The notes under the pieces were generated by a model that did not search any database, was not told where the DNA came from, and saw only the letters and a program-made list of their open reading frames with translations. Positions 1 to 5,283 of a stretch of DNA of 9,753 bases are shown here, piece after piece (position 1 is the first letter of the stretch; the number at the start of each line of letters is the position of its first letter). Where the stretch lies: assembly GCF_938045405.1 (NCBI RefSeq), contig NZ_CALIMW010000290.1:1-9753 (forward strand), in the 5' to 3' direction. This DNA comes from an uncultured Campylobacter sp. (GTDB lineage: Bacteria > Campylobacterota > Campylobacteria > Campylobacterales > Campylobacteraceae). Position numbers and translations under genes: made by a program.

Positions 1-318
1 CATCCAATATTTATGCGCTCTGAGCTCAAATTTACCGTAATTTTCGCTACCGAAAATAAATATATGAAACCCGTTGTCTAGCCAAGTTGAATTATATGCT
101 TTTATGGCCTTAGCGCTTTTTTCCCAATCTGCATATTTTCTCTTTTCTGAGGATAAATTCTCGAATGCCCTTTTAAACTCTATAAGTAAAAACTTCCCAT
201 TGTTGTGTGTTAAGGCATCACCTATTTTTTCTACATCACCATCAAGTGGAGCTATGTCGATGTCCAACAAGCACTGCTTTACAAAATAATACTCTACTGT
301 TTTTTCCCACCACAACAT
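1..318 (-). CDS. Partial hypothetical protein, possible PD-(D/E)XK nuclease-like fold
   Basis: An open frame begins at the ATG at 318 and stays open for 106 codons to the window edge, so the C-terminus is missing. An AAGGA ribosome binding site lies just upstream (about 323-327), and a TATAAT box sits about 40 bases upstream. I do not recognise the protein. It starts MLWWEKTVEYYF, is rich in aromatic and charged residues, and has no signal peptide or membrane segment. Residues 33-50 contain G-D34, twelve residues, then LLI-E47-F-K49, the spacing and beta-strand context of a PD-(D/E)XK nuclease core. This is inference: many proteins have such a pattern by chance. GC is about 36% over the first 180 bases by my count, clearly below purB (53% in a sampled 60-base line), which suggests acquired DNA. 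That it is a real gene is fairly certain; its function is not. Confidence 0.7.
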   Translation of the reverse strand, partial: MLWWEKTVEYYFVKQCLLDIDIAPLDGDVEKIGDALTHNNGKFLLIEFKRAFENLSSEKRKYADWEKSAKAIKAYNSTWLDNGFHIFIFGSENYGKFELRAHKYWM

Positions 319-358
319 TTTTATCCTTTATTCAAAATTACTAATATTCTAATTATGA

Positions 359-364
359 ATTATA
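359..364 (-). promoter_or_regulatory. -10 box of the left-edge hypothetical gene
   Basis: Read on the minus strand this is a perfect TATAAT preceded by GGC, 40 bases upstream of the start codon at 318. No good -35 match is visible, which is usual for Campylobacter sigma-70 promoters. It suggests the gene is transcribed on its own rather than only by read-through from the pseudouridine synthase gene, which ends 205 bases upstream. Confidence 0.5.
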
Positions 365-523
365 GCCATCGCAAAATAAAATCGTCTTAAAATTTTCAAA
401 TAACTACAGATGAGAAATTAATAAATTAATGCCATTGTAAGCACAAAATTTTATAAAAACCAGCAAAAGCAAAATCCTGATCATAAAAATAATCGTCGCC
501 ACTTCAAAATTTTATTGAGTTGC

Positions 524-1936
524 TTAAATTTTACCGATTTTTGCGAGATTATAAAACTCTCTTGCGGCGTCAAATTCGCTTTTTATCTCGTATCTTTCGC
601 CGCCTAGTTCGAAGCAAATCGCATTCGCGTGCAGCAACAATCTCGGCGCCCCAGTCGTTCTGATCCGATCCGTCTCAACCATCTTTTTATCCAATATCCG
701 CTCCGCTTGCTCGCGCGAAAGCCCGTACAGCGGCTCTCCCAATATCGGCGCACCCGCGGCAAATAGATGCAGCCTGATCTGATGCTGCCTACCCGTCAGC
801 GGATAGCACTCAATCAGGCTAGCGTCTATGTCCGAGAAATATCGCAGCGGGCGTATCAGCGTGATCGCCTCCTTACCGTCGCGCGATATTTTCATACGAA
901 TTTTAAGATCGGCAAACTCGTCGCTAGGAGCGATCGGAGCATCAATCACAAACCCCTCAAAATCCTTTAAAAATTTCAGTTTATCGCTAAATTTTGCGTA
1001 TTTTGCAGGCTCAAATTTTTTAAAATTTACGCAGCCCATAGAAGTAGCTGGCAAAGATTTAGCCACAGATAAGGCGTAAGGTTTATGTCCGTTATCCGCG
1101 CTACTCACCGCGATAGCGGGTTTAAGCTTATCACTCACGCCGCAGGATAAGTCATCAAATTCAAATCCGCTGCCAACATCGCCAGCAGGAGCGTCAGATT
1201 CAAATTTAGCTTGCATGCCGTCAGATAGAGCATCGCACCATAATCTCCTACTCGCACTATTAGACAAGATATTAAATCCAAATTTATTGCCTACTCCTTT
1301 TAGAGCTAGTGTATCGCGCAGATCCGACACGTTATCTGGTAAACTCACAGCATCGTCCGCAAATTTTGATCCGCAAATTTCATACGAACCTAGCGCATAG
1401 CAGTTCTCTATCTCGCCATTGCAAGCAGCACTTTGCAAATCACTTCGCAAGCCCTCTCTCAAATCACCTCGCACGAGCGCTAGATAGCTTTTCATCACTC
1501 TACGCTGTTCAAAGCACTCTTTAAGCTCGCGCGCCGCGTCTTTATCCTTGGCGACAATAAGAATTCCGCTGGTTTCTAAATCAAGCCTATGCGCCACGCA
1601 TGCATCCTGCCCGTATAGCGACCAGATCTCGTCATACATATTATAAGGCGAGTTGCGCCCGCTCGGATGGCTTAAAATTCCACTCGGCTTGTCAAATGCC
1701 GCAAACGCATCGCACTCAAAGATCGGCTTCAGCCCGCGCGGCTCGCATTTGTAATCGATCAAAAAAATTTCTCCGCGAGCAACGGAATTTTTATGCAAAT
1801 TCTGATCCTCTGCATCGGTTACGCGATGCTTGTCACAGATGCGCTGCGCGGATTTCATATCATATCCGAGGCTAAGCAGAATTTCGTAAATTTTGCGCCC
1901 CTCAAAGCTTCCCAGGCTTCTTTTCTCATAACCCAT
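524..1936 (-). CDS. RluA-family pseudouridine synthase with a large internal insertion
   Basis: This protein of 470 residues should isomerise uridine to pseudouridine in rRNA or tRNA in the cytoplasm. Residues about 10-65 look like an S4-type RNA-binding domain (LGYDMKSAQRICDKHRV). The catalytic motif HRLDLETSG is at 116-124, with D119 the expected nucleophile, and the C-terminal family motif LTGRQHQIRLHL is at 380-391, followed by GEPLYG at 400-405. Family members are usually about 300-330 residues. The excess is one block, about residues 160-326, between VRGDL and the strand FVIDAPI that normally follows closely; it is rich in Ser, Asp and Ala and resembles nothing I know. The start at 1936 has a GAAAG ribosome binding site. 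The gene diverges from purB, an arrangement I also recall in C. jejuni (Cj0022c/Cj0023). The family call is firm; the target uridine cannot be read from sequence. Confidence 0.9.
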   Translation of the reverse strand: MGYEKRSLGSFEGRKIYEILLSLGYDMKSAQRICDKHRVTDAEDQNLHKNSVARGEIFLIDYKCEPRGLKPIFECDAFAAFDKPSGILSHPSGRNSPYNMYDEIWSLYGQDACVAHRLDLETSGILIVAKDKDAARELKECFEQRRVMKSYLALVRGDLREGLRSDLQSAACNGEIENCYALGSYEICGSKFADDAVSLPDNVSDLRDTLALKGVGNKFGFNILSNSASRRLWCDALSDGMQAKFESDAPAGDVGSGFEFDDLSCGVSDKLKPAIAVSSADNGHKPYALSVAKSLPATSMGCVNFKKFEPAKYAKFSDKLKFLKDFEGFVIDAPIAPSDEFADLKIRMKISRDGKEAITLIRPLRYFSDIDASLIECYPLTGRQHQIRLHLFAAGAPILGEPLYGLSREQAERILDKKMVETDRIRTTGAPRLLLHANAICFELGGERYEIKSEFDAAREFYNLAKIGKI

Positions 1937-1960
1937 ATTAAACTTTCAGCCCTATTTTTA

Positions 1961-1966
1961 TATAAT
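1961..1966 (+). promoter_or_regulatory. -10 box of purB
   Basis: A perfect TATAAT follows a T-rich stretch, 45 bases upstream of the purB ATG at 2012, which predicts a start of transcription near 1973. A weak TTAAAC at 1938-1943 gives 17-base spacing. The box lies inside the expected 5' leader of the divergent pseudouridine synthase gene. Confidence 0.55.
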
Positions 1967-1976
1967 TTTTGCCATC

Positions 1977-1982
1977 ATTATA
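1977..1982 (-). promoter_or_regulatory. -10 box of the pseudouridine synthase gene
   Basis: Minus-strand TATAAT, preceded by CTTG, 40 bases upstream of the start codon at 1936. It predicts a start of transcription near 1970, only a few bases from that of purB on the other strand, so the two promoters interleave. Confidence 0.5.
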
Positions 1983-1997
1983 CAAGAAATTCTAACC

Positions 1998-2003
1998 GAA
2001 AGG
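1998..2003 (+). promoter_or_regulatory. Ribosome binding site that fixes the purB start
   Basis: GAAAGG eight bases before the ATG at 2012. The open frame extends upstream to an ATG at 1793, but that would lie inside the divergent gene and upstream of the likely promoter. This site and family alignment (PurB N-termini start MVERY-like) place the start at 2012. Confidence 0.6.
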
Positions 2004-2011
2004 CTACTAAA

Positions 2012-3343
2012 ATGGTCGAAAGATACGCAAGAAAAGAGATGTCTGAAAAATGGAGCTTGCAAGCCAAATACGACGCGTGGCTAAAAGTCGAGCTCGCGGC
2101 GGTTAAGGCGTGGAATAAGCTAGGTCTAATAAGCGACTGCGATAAAGATAAAATTCTACAAAACGCAAGCTTTAGGATCGAGCGGATAGATGAGATCGAA
2201 AAGACCACCAAGCACGATGTGATTGCATTCCTAACGAGCGTGAGTGAGAGCCTTGGGCAGGAGAGCCGCTTCGTGCATTACGGCATGACTAGTAGTGACT
2301 GCATCGATACCGCCGTCGCGCTACAAATTAAAGAAAGCATGGAGCTCATCATTGAGGATGTGCAAAATTTAAAAGCCGCGATAAAATCTCAAGCCATGAA
2401 GCATAAAATGACACTGATGGTCGGGCGCAGCCACGGTATCCACGGCGAGCCGATCACTTTCGGACTCGTGCTTGCGGTCTGGTATGATGAGATAAATCGC
2501 GCGCTAGAGCTTTTGCAACACGCAAAAAGCGTTATCAGCTACGGCAAAATAAGCGGTGCGATGGGGAATTTCGCCCACGCTCCACTAGAGCTGGAAGAGC
2601 TAGTGTGCGAATATCTGGGGCTAAAGCCCGCTCCCGCATCCAATCAAGTCATCCAGCGCGATCGCTACGCGCAGGTAATGAGCGCACTTGCGATCCTGGC
2701 TTCCAGCTGCGAAAAGATCGCTATCGCAATCCGCCACTATCAACGCACCGAGGTTTATGAGGCAGAGGAATTTTTTAGCCCAGGTCAAAAGGGCAGCTCT
2801 GCGATGCCGCACAAACGAAATCCTGTGCTTAGCGAAAACGTAACTGGACTATGTCGTATGATCCGTAGCTTCGCAATACCCGCGATGGAGGACGTAGCAC
2901 TATGGCACGAACGCGACATCAGCCATAGCTCGGTCGAGCGATTTATCCTCCCCGACGGCTTTATAACTACTGATTTTATGCTAAATCGCTTGACGAGCTT
3001 GATCGAAAAACTGCTCGTATATCCCGAAAATATGATGAGAAATCTAAATTTAACCGGTGGGCTCGTGTTTTCGCAGCGCGTGCTGCTAGAGCTGCCTAAA
3101 CGAGGAGTTAGCAGAGAGGATGCCTATAAGATCGTACAGCGTAATGCGATGAAGGTCTGGGCGGATCTGCAAGAGGGCAAAAAAGCTATAGATGAGCAAG
3201 GACATAGCCTATTTTTGCAAAATCTGCTCGCAGATACAAAGCTACGAGAAAAGCTAAGCGAAAGCGAGATCAAAGAGTGCTTCGACTACGGATATTACAC
3301 CAAAAATGTAGACGCGATTTTCGCTAGGGTTTTTGGTAAATAG
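2012..3343 (+). CDS. purB: Adenylosuccinate lyase
   Basis: PurB (443 residues here) removes fumarate from adenylosuccinate to give AMP and from SAICAR to give AICAR, so it acts twice in purine synthesis. It belongs to the aspartase/fumarase superfamily and is a cytosolic homotetramer. Visible family motifs are KHDV at 67-70 (H68), the TSSD block at 93-96, GRSHGIHGEP at 138-147 with the catalytic-type H141, and the superfamily signature GSSAMPHKRNP at 261-271, on whose mobile loop the catalytic serine sits. Length is normal for the short bacterial form. Start evidence is given under the ribosome binding site entry. In C. jejuni purB is, as I recall, followed by nrdA; here it is followed by about 800 bases without a clear gene, so the downstream order differs. 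Confidence 0.97.
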   Translation: MVERYARKEMSEKWSLQAKYDAWLKVELAAVKAWNKLGLISDCDKDKILQNASFRIERIDEIEKTTKHDVIAFLTSVSESLGQESRFVHYGMTSSDCIDTAVALQIKESMELIIEDVQNLKAAIKSQAMKHKMTLMVGRSHGIHGEPITFGLVLAVWYDEINRALELLQHAKSVISYGKISGAMGNFAHAPLELEELVCEYLGLKPAPASNQVIQRDRYAQVMSALAILASSCEKIAIAIRHYQRTEVYEAEEFFSPGQKGSSAMPHKRNPVLSENVTGLCRMIRSFAIPAMEDVALWHERDISHSSVERFILPDGFITTDFMLNRLTSLIEKLLVYPENMMRNLNLTGGLVFSQRVLLELPKRGVSREDAYKIVQRNAMKVWADLQEGKKAIDEQGHSLFLQNLLADTKLREKLSESEIKECFDYGYYTKNVDAIFARVFGK

Positions 3344-3364
3344 CAGACACGCGACTTGCTATTT
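3338..3364 (+). terminator. Possible weak terminator of purB
   Basis: AAATAGCA (3338-3345, overlapping the stop codon) can pair perfectly with TGCTATTT (3357-3364), giving an 8-bp stem and an 11-base loop that ends in a short T run. The stem is AT-rich and the T tract is part of the stem, so termination would be inefficient. Confidence 0.35.
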
Positions 3365-3480
3365 TAAAGCTCCGAGCAAGCCTATAAAATATAGCGAAGC
3401 GGCTAGAAATTTATGTTTGCGCCGAAGTATTTTAAAAACAGCGATTGAAATTTTAAAATTTTTACAAAGACAAAATTTTA

Positions 3481-3548
3481 GTAAAAGCGTAGCGCTTGCG
3501 GATAAATCTGGCATCTAAATCCGCACGACAGGCATCTACCGCTTTTAC
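3481..3548. repeat. Nested inverted repeats with a GGCATCTA direct repeat
   Basis: Outer arms GTAAAAGCG (3481-3489) and CGCTTTTAC (3540-3548) pair perfectly over 9 bp. Inside them GCGGAT (3498-3503) and ATCCGC (3519-3524) pair over 6 bp. The octamer GGCATCTA occurs at 3510-3517 and again at 3531-3538. The layout would fold as a long stem-loop in RNA or a cruciform in DNA. It could be a structured RNA, a read-through terminator or a degenerate repeat element; nothing visible decides. Confidence 0.45.
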
Positions 3549-3562
3549 CGCGAATTTATAAA

Positions 3563-3659
3563 GGTAAAAATTCTACGCTTGCGACTAACATTAAAATCGT
3601 AAAAATTTAATGCTTTAAAACGTTAAAATTCTTAGACGCAGTAGTTTTAGAATTTTACC
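3563..3659. repeat. Imperfect inverted repeat GGTAAAA(A)TTCTA
   Basis: GGTAAAAATTCTA (3563-3575) is matched in inverted orientation by TAGAATTTTACC (3648-3659), differing by one A. Arms are 72 bases apart and AT-rich, so some of this could be chance in a sequence dominated by AAATTT-like words. Confidence 0.3.
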
Positions 3660-3691
3660 GCAAAATTTAAGTGCTAATCCCGAAGATGTAA

Positions 3692-3862
3692 ATGCGAGAT
3701 TTCCATAAAGTAAAACGGCATTTCTGCGTCGTACTCGAACTAGGAATCGTGAGATATCAAGCAATTAGAAACAAATTTAAAGTGGCAAATGGAGACATTG
3801 ATAAAATTCCGCTTTTTCAACTTGAAATTATAACGATTCTTAGAAAAAAGCGGATTGAGTAA
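3692..3862 (+). CDS. Possible small ORF, 56 residues, unknown
   Basis: An ATG directly after an in-frame TAA opens a 56-codon frame starting MRDFHKVKRHFCVV and ending ILRKKRIE. The product would be basic with alternating hydrophobic segments. I do not recognise it. No good ribosome binding site precedes the ATG (only GAAG at about 3682-3685), and a frame of this length is not rare by chance. It could be a remnant of a larger lost gene. Confidence 0.2.
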   Translation: MRDFHKVKRHFCVVLELGIVRYQAIRNKFKVANGDIDKIPLFQLEIITILRKKRIE

Positions 3863-3964
3863 AATTTCACAAATTCCATCAATTTAAGCGCTTACCAGAT
3901 AGCACCAAAATACGAGCCAAGCATGTGTGAATATATTTGAATTTTGTATGTACGAGTGGATAAA

Positions 3965-4063
3965 ATTTGACGTCTAGTACCGGCAGCACCCTTTGATTAT
4001 CATATAATTACGTCTGAATTGCTAGCAAATTTCGGATTAAACAATCCTGCGATTTGACGTCTA
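3965..4063. repeat. 12-bp direct repeat ATTTGACGTCTA
   Basis: Exact copies at 3965-3976 and 4052-4063, start to start 87 bases, each with the palindrome GACGTC at its centre. The second ends 22 bases before the hairpin beyond the barrel gene. It may be a regulator site or the trace of a small duplication or excision; no open gene lies between. Confidence 0.4.
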
Positions 4064-4085
4064 ATAATTATTTGGAATTTAAGAC

Positions 4086-4115
4086 GGATGGAGCGGGAGT
4101 TCGTTCGCTCCATCC
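4086..4115 (-). terminator. Hairpin downstream of the outer-membrane barrel gene
   Basis: GGATGGAGCG (4086-4095) and CGCTCCATCC (4106-4115) form a perfect, GC-rich 10-bp stem with a 10-base loop. It starts 21 bases beyond the stop codon of the minus-strand barrel gene, the position of an intrinsic terminator. No strong T run follows on either strand (GTCTTAAATT on the minus), so it may act as a Rho-assisted terminator or as a 3' stabilising hairpin. Confidence 0.55.
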
Positions 4116-4136
4116 TGCGCTAGCACGTTAGAATTT

Positions 4137-4766
4137 TTAGAATTTAAAGTTGTATCCTAAATATAGTCCATGATTGGTCTCGTAGGCTTTATCTATATCC
4201 TCTCCGAGCTTACTAGCCTTGTATCTCGTGTAGTCCGCTTTGTAGCCAAACTCGATCTCATTATGCTCATCAAAGCTATATAGCCCGCCCAGCCTTGCGC
4301 CGATGACCCAGCCTGGTACTGTCTTTGATATAGAGTCACTATCGCCGCTGAAGTCATTATACGAATCTTTGTATTTCAAAAACGAAACCCCCGTATATGC
4401 GCCCGCTACTAGCCTAAAGCTATTCGTAATCTCAGGCGTAAAATCTCCGCCTACTAGCAAGCTATGCTTATTCCAAGAGTGTTTAAAATCTCCATCCTCA
4501 TCACTACCATTTTTTGTAACCTTAAAGTCATACATATACTCGCCGTATGCTCTAGCTATACCAAAATCATAGCCGCCTTTAAAGCCGAGCGCAGCCTGAC
4601 CCTTATTATCTTTATTCGTGCCAGAATCGTCCTCGTCAGACCATTTAGTAGTGATGCTGGATTTAAAAGAATAATCTCCCTCGATACCTAAAAATATCCC
4701 CTCGCCAAAGCTTGAACTCACGCATACCGCAGCGGCAAACGCCGCGATTAAAATTTTGTTTTTCAT
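4137..4766 (-). CDS. Small outer-membrane beta-barrel protein (8-strand porin-like family)
   Basis: The product has 209 residues. A signal peptide is clear: MKNK, a hydrophobic core IAAFAAAVCVSSS, and a likely cleavage near residue 21 (SFG-EG). The mature part alternates polar and hydrophobic residues in strand-length stretches separated by acidic, Gly/Asp/Ser/Lys-rich loops at about 41-57, 84-98 and 131-148, and ends in Phe (YLGYNFKF), the usual signal for barrel assembly by BamA. Size and layout suggest an eight-stranded OmpA/OmpX/OmpW-like barrel, but I cannot name the family precisely or give a ligand. A strong AGGAG ribosome binding site (4772-4776) precedes the ATG. It is a single gene with its own promoter, which carries a G10 run and suggests on/off or graded surface expression, and a hairpin behind it. 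Confidence 0.85.
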   Translation of the reverse strand: MKNKILIAAFAAAVCVSSSFGEGIFLGIEGDYSFKSSITTKWSDEDDSGTNKDNKGQAALGFKGGYDFGIARAYGEYMYDFKVTKNGSDEDGDFKHSWNKHSLLVGGDFTPEITNSFRLVAGAYTGVSFLKYKDSYNDFSGDSDSISKTVPGWVIGARLGGLYSFDEHNEIEFGYKADYTRYKASKLGEDIDKAYETNHGLYLGYNFKF

Positions 4767-4888
4767 ATTTTCTCCTTACAATTTATGATTTCAAGGCTTC
4801 TCGCCACAGCCGCTCTTACCGTTTTATAACTTACGATCTTTGAGCCTCCTCCACCGGATTCGCTTACAAATCCGTTTAAAATTTGTTG

Positions 4889-4894
4889 ATTATA
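4889..4894 (-). promoter_or_regulatory. -10 box of the barrel gene, next to poly-G
   Basis: Minus-strand TATAAT, 122 bases upstream of the start codon, predicts a leader of roughly 115 bases. The box is part of ATTATAAT, so a TATAAT can also be read on the plus strand at 4891-4896; the minus reading is favoured because the nearest downstream gene in that direction starts after a clean leader. Confidence 0.5.
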
Positions 4895-4898
4895 ATAG

Positions 4899-4908
4899 CC
4901 CCCCCCCC
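4899..4908 (-). repeat. Homopolymeric G10 run in the barrel gene promoter
   Basis: Ten C on the top strand, ten G on the strand of the barrel gene. The run ends four bases before the -10 box and fills much of the space where a -35 to -10 spacer would be. Runs of eight or more G/C are known in Campylobacter to slip in length during replication and cause phase variation; most known cases lie inside genes. Here a length change would alter promoter spacing. The run is read directly; its effect is inferred. Confidence 0.75.
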
Positions 4909-4944
4909 ACTTAAATTTTGATAAATTTTTGAGGCAAGACGCGT

Positions 4945-5022
4945 AATTTTATCTCACTCGCCTTGGATAAAATTTTATCTCGCTTGCTAAGGATAGAATT
5001 CTATCTTGATTGCCAGCACGGA
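4945..5022. repeat. 26-bp degenerate tandem repeat with 14-bp palindromes
   Basis: Three consecutive 26-base units begin at 4945, 4971 and 4997, each starting AATT(T/C)TATCT and, in the first two, ending in GGATA(A/G). The junctions create perfect palindromes GATAAAATTTTATC (4966-4979) and GATAGAATTCTATC (4992-5005). In the second palindrome both arms changed together, so the dyad symmetry is kept. This fits paired binding sites for a dimeric regulator in the divergent promoter region. The GATA...TATC arms loosely recall Fur-type sites, but the match is not good enough to claim one. Confidence 0.6.
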
Positions 5023-5139
5023 ATTCGACGAAATTCTACGCCGCCTCCCTTGAGCAGTTAGCAAATTTAAATGCCGGGCGTCATTAAAAAATAATCTGTG
5101 ATGAAATTTAAAGCGCTTACTTAGTTGTTCGTTTTTATG

Positions 5140-5145
5140 TATAAT
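5140..5145 (+). promoter_or_regulatory. -10 box of the anion transporter gene
   Basis: TATAAT after a T-rich stretch (GTTGTTCGTTTTTATG), with start of transcription expected near 5152 and a leader of about 130 bases. A second, weaker candidate, TATCAT at 5252-5257 after TTTTTG, would give a leader of only about 20 bases. Confidence 0.5.
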
Positions 5146-5165
5146 TTAAAATTTACACACGAGAT

Positions 5166-5196
5166 AAGTGCCGTGTTACCGATAGTAACTGCACTT
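5166..5196 (+). promoter_or_regulatory. Stem-loop in the leader of the anion transporter gene
   Basis: AAGTGC (5166-5171) pairs with GCACTT (5191-5196), and inside them GTTAC (5175-5179) pairs with GTAAC (5185-5189). The structure starts about 14 bases after the predicted transcription start and is followed by TT. It could attenuate transcription, protect the 5' end, or as DNA be an inverted-repeat operator. Nothing shows which. Confidence 0.4.
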
Positions 5197-5283
5197 TTAA
5201 AAATTTAAGACGATTTGATTTGGAATTTATAAAATTCCCGCCTCATTTTTGTATCATAAGCCAAATCCAAAAAAGGAGTATCT

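Larger units (their letters stand above)
3344..4136. other. 793-bp stretch without a convincing gene
   Basis: This AT-rich interval between purB and the barrel gene holds many stops in all frames. It contains nested inverted repeats (3481-3548), a second inverted pair (3563-3575 with 3648-3659), a 12-bp direct repeat (3965-3976 and 4052-4063), a 56-codon open frame (3692-3862) and short uninterrupted frames such as 3978-4055 (+), which could be remnants of a decayed gene. I recognise no protein family in any of them. A hairpin near the right end (4086-4115) belongs with the barrel gene. Confidence 0.6.
4767..5283. promoter_or_regulatory. 517-bp divergent regulatory region
   Basis: The gap separates the minus-strand barrel gene from the plus-strand anion transporter gene and has no open frame of note. 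From left to right it holds the barrel gene leader with a CGGATT/AATCCG hairpin (4855-4874), a TATAAT box next to a run of ten C (top strand), a 26-bp tandem repeat with palindromes, a second TATAAT (5140-5145), a leader hairpin (5166-5196), a short palindrome GGAATTT/AAATTCC (5222-5238) and the AAGGAG site of the transporter gene. Confidence 0.7.

Noticed and set aside
74..289. Plus-strand frame of 71 codons at the left edge
   Set aside because: The minus strand has a better supported gene over the same bases, with ribosome binding site, TATAAT and an uninterrupted frame to the edge.
1793..2011. Upstream extension of the purB reading frame
   Set aside because: The extra 73 residues overlap the divergent pseudouridine synthase gene, lie mostly upstream of the likely promoter, and do not belong to the PurB family, which starts at MVERY.
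3333..3518. 61-codon plus-strand frame overlapping the end of purB
   Set aside because: No ribosome binding site, no recognisable family, and it runs through the inverted repeats behind purB; its length is within chance expectation.
4966..5005. Fur box interpretation of the GATA...TATC palindromes
   Set aside because: The palindromes share only the outer arms with Fur-type sites and lack the expected central spacing, so a named regulator is not justified.
4945..5022. CRISPR array
   Set aside because: The units are directly adjacent without spacers and are degenerate; no cas gene is present.
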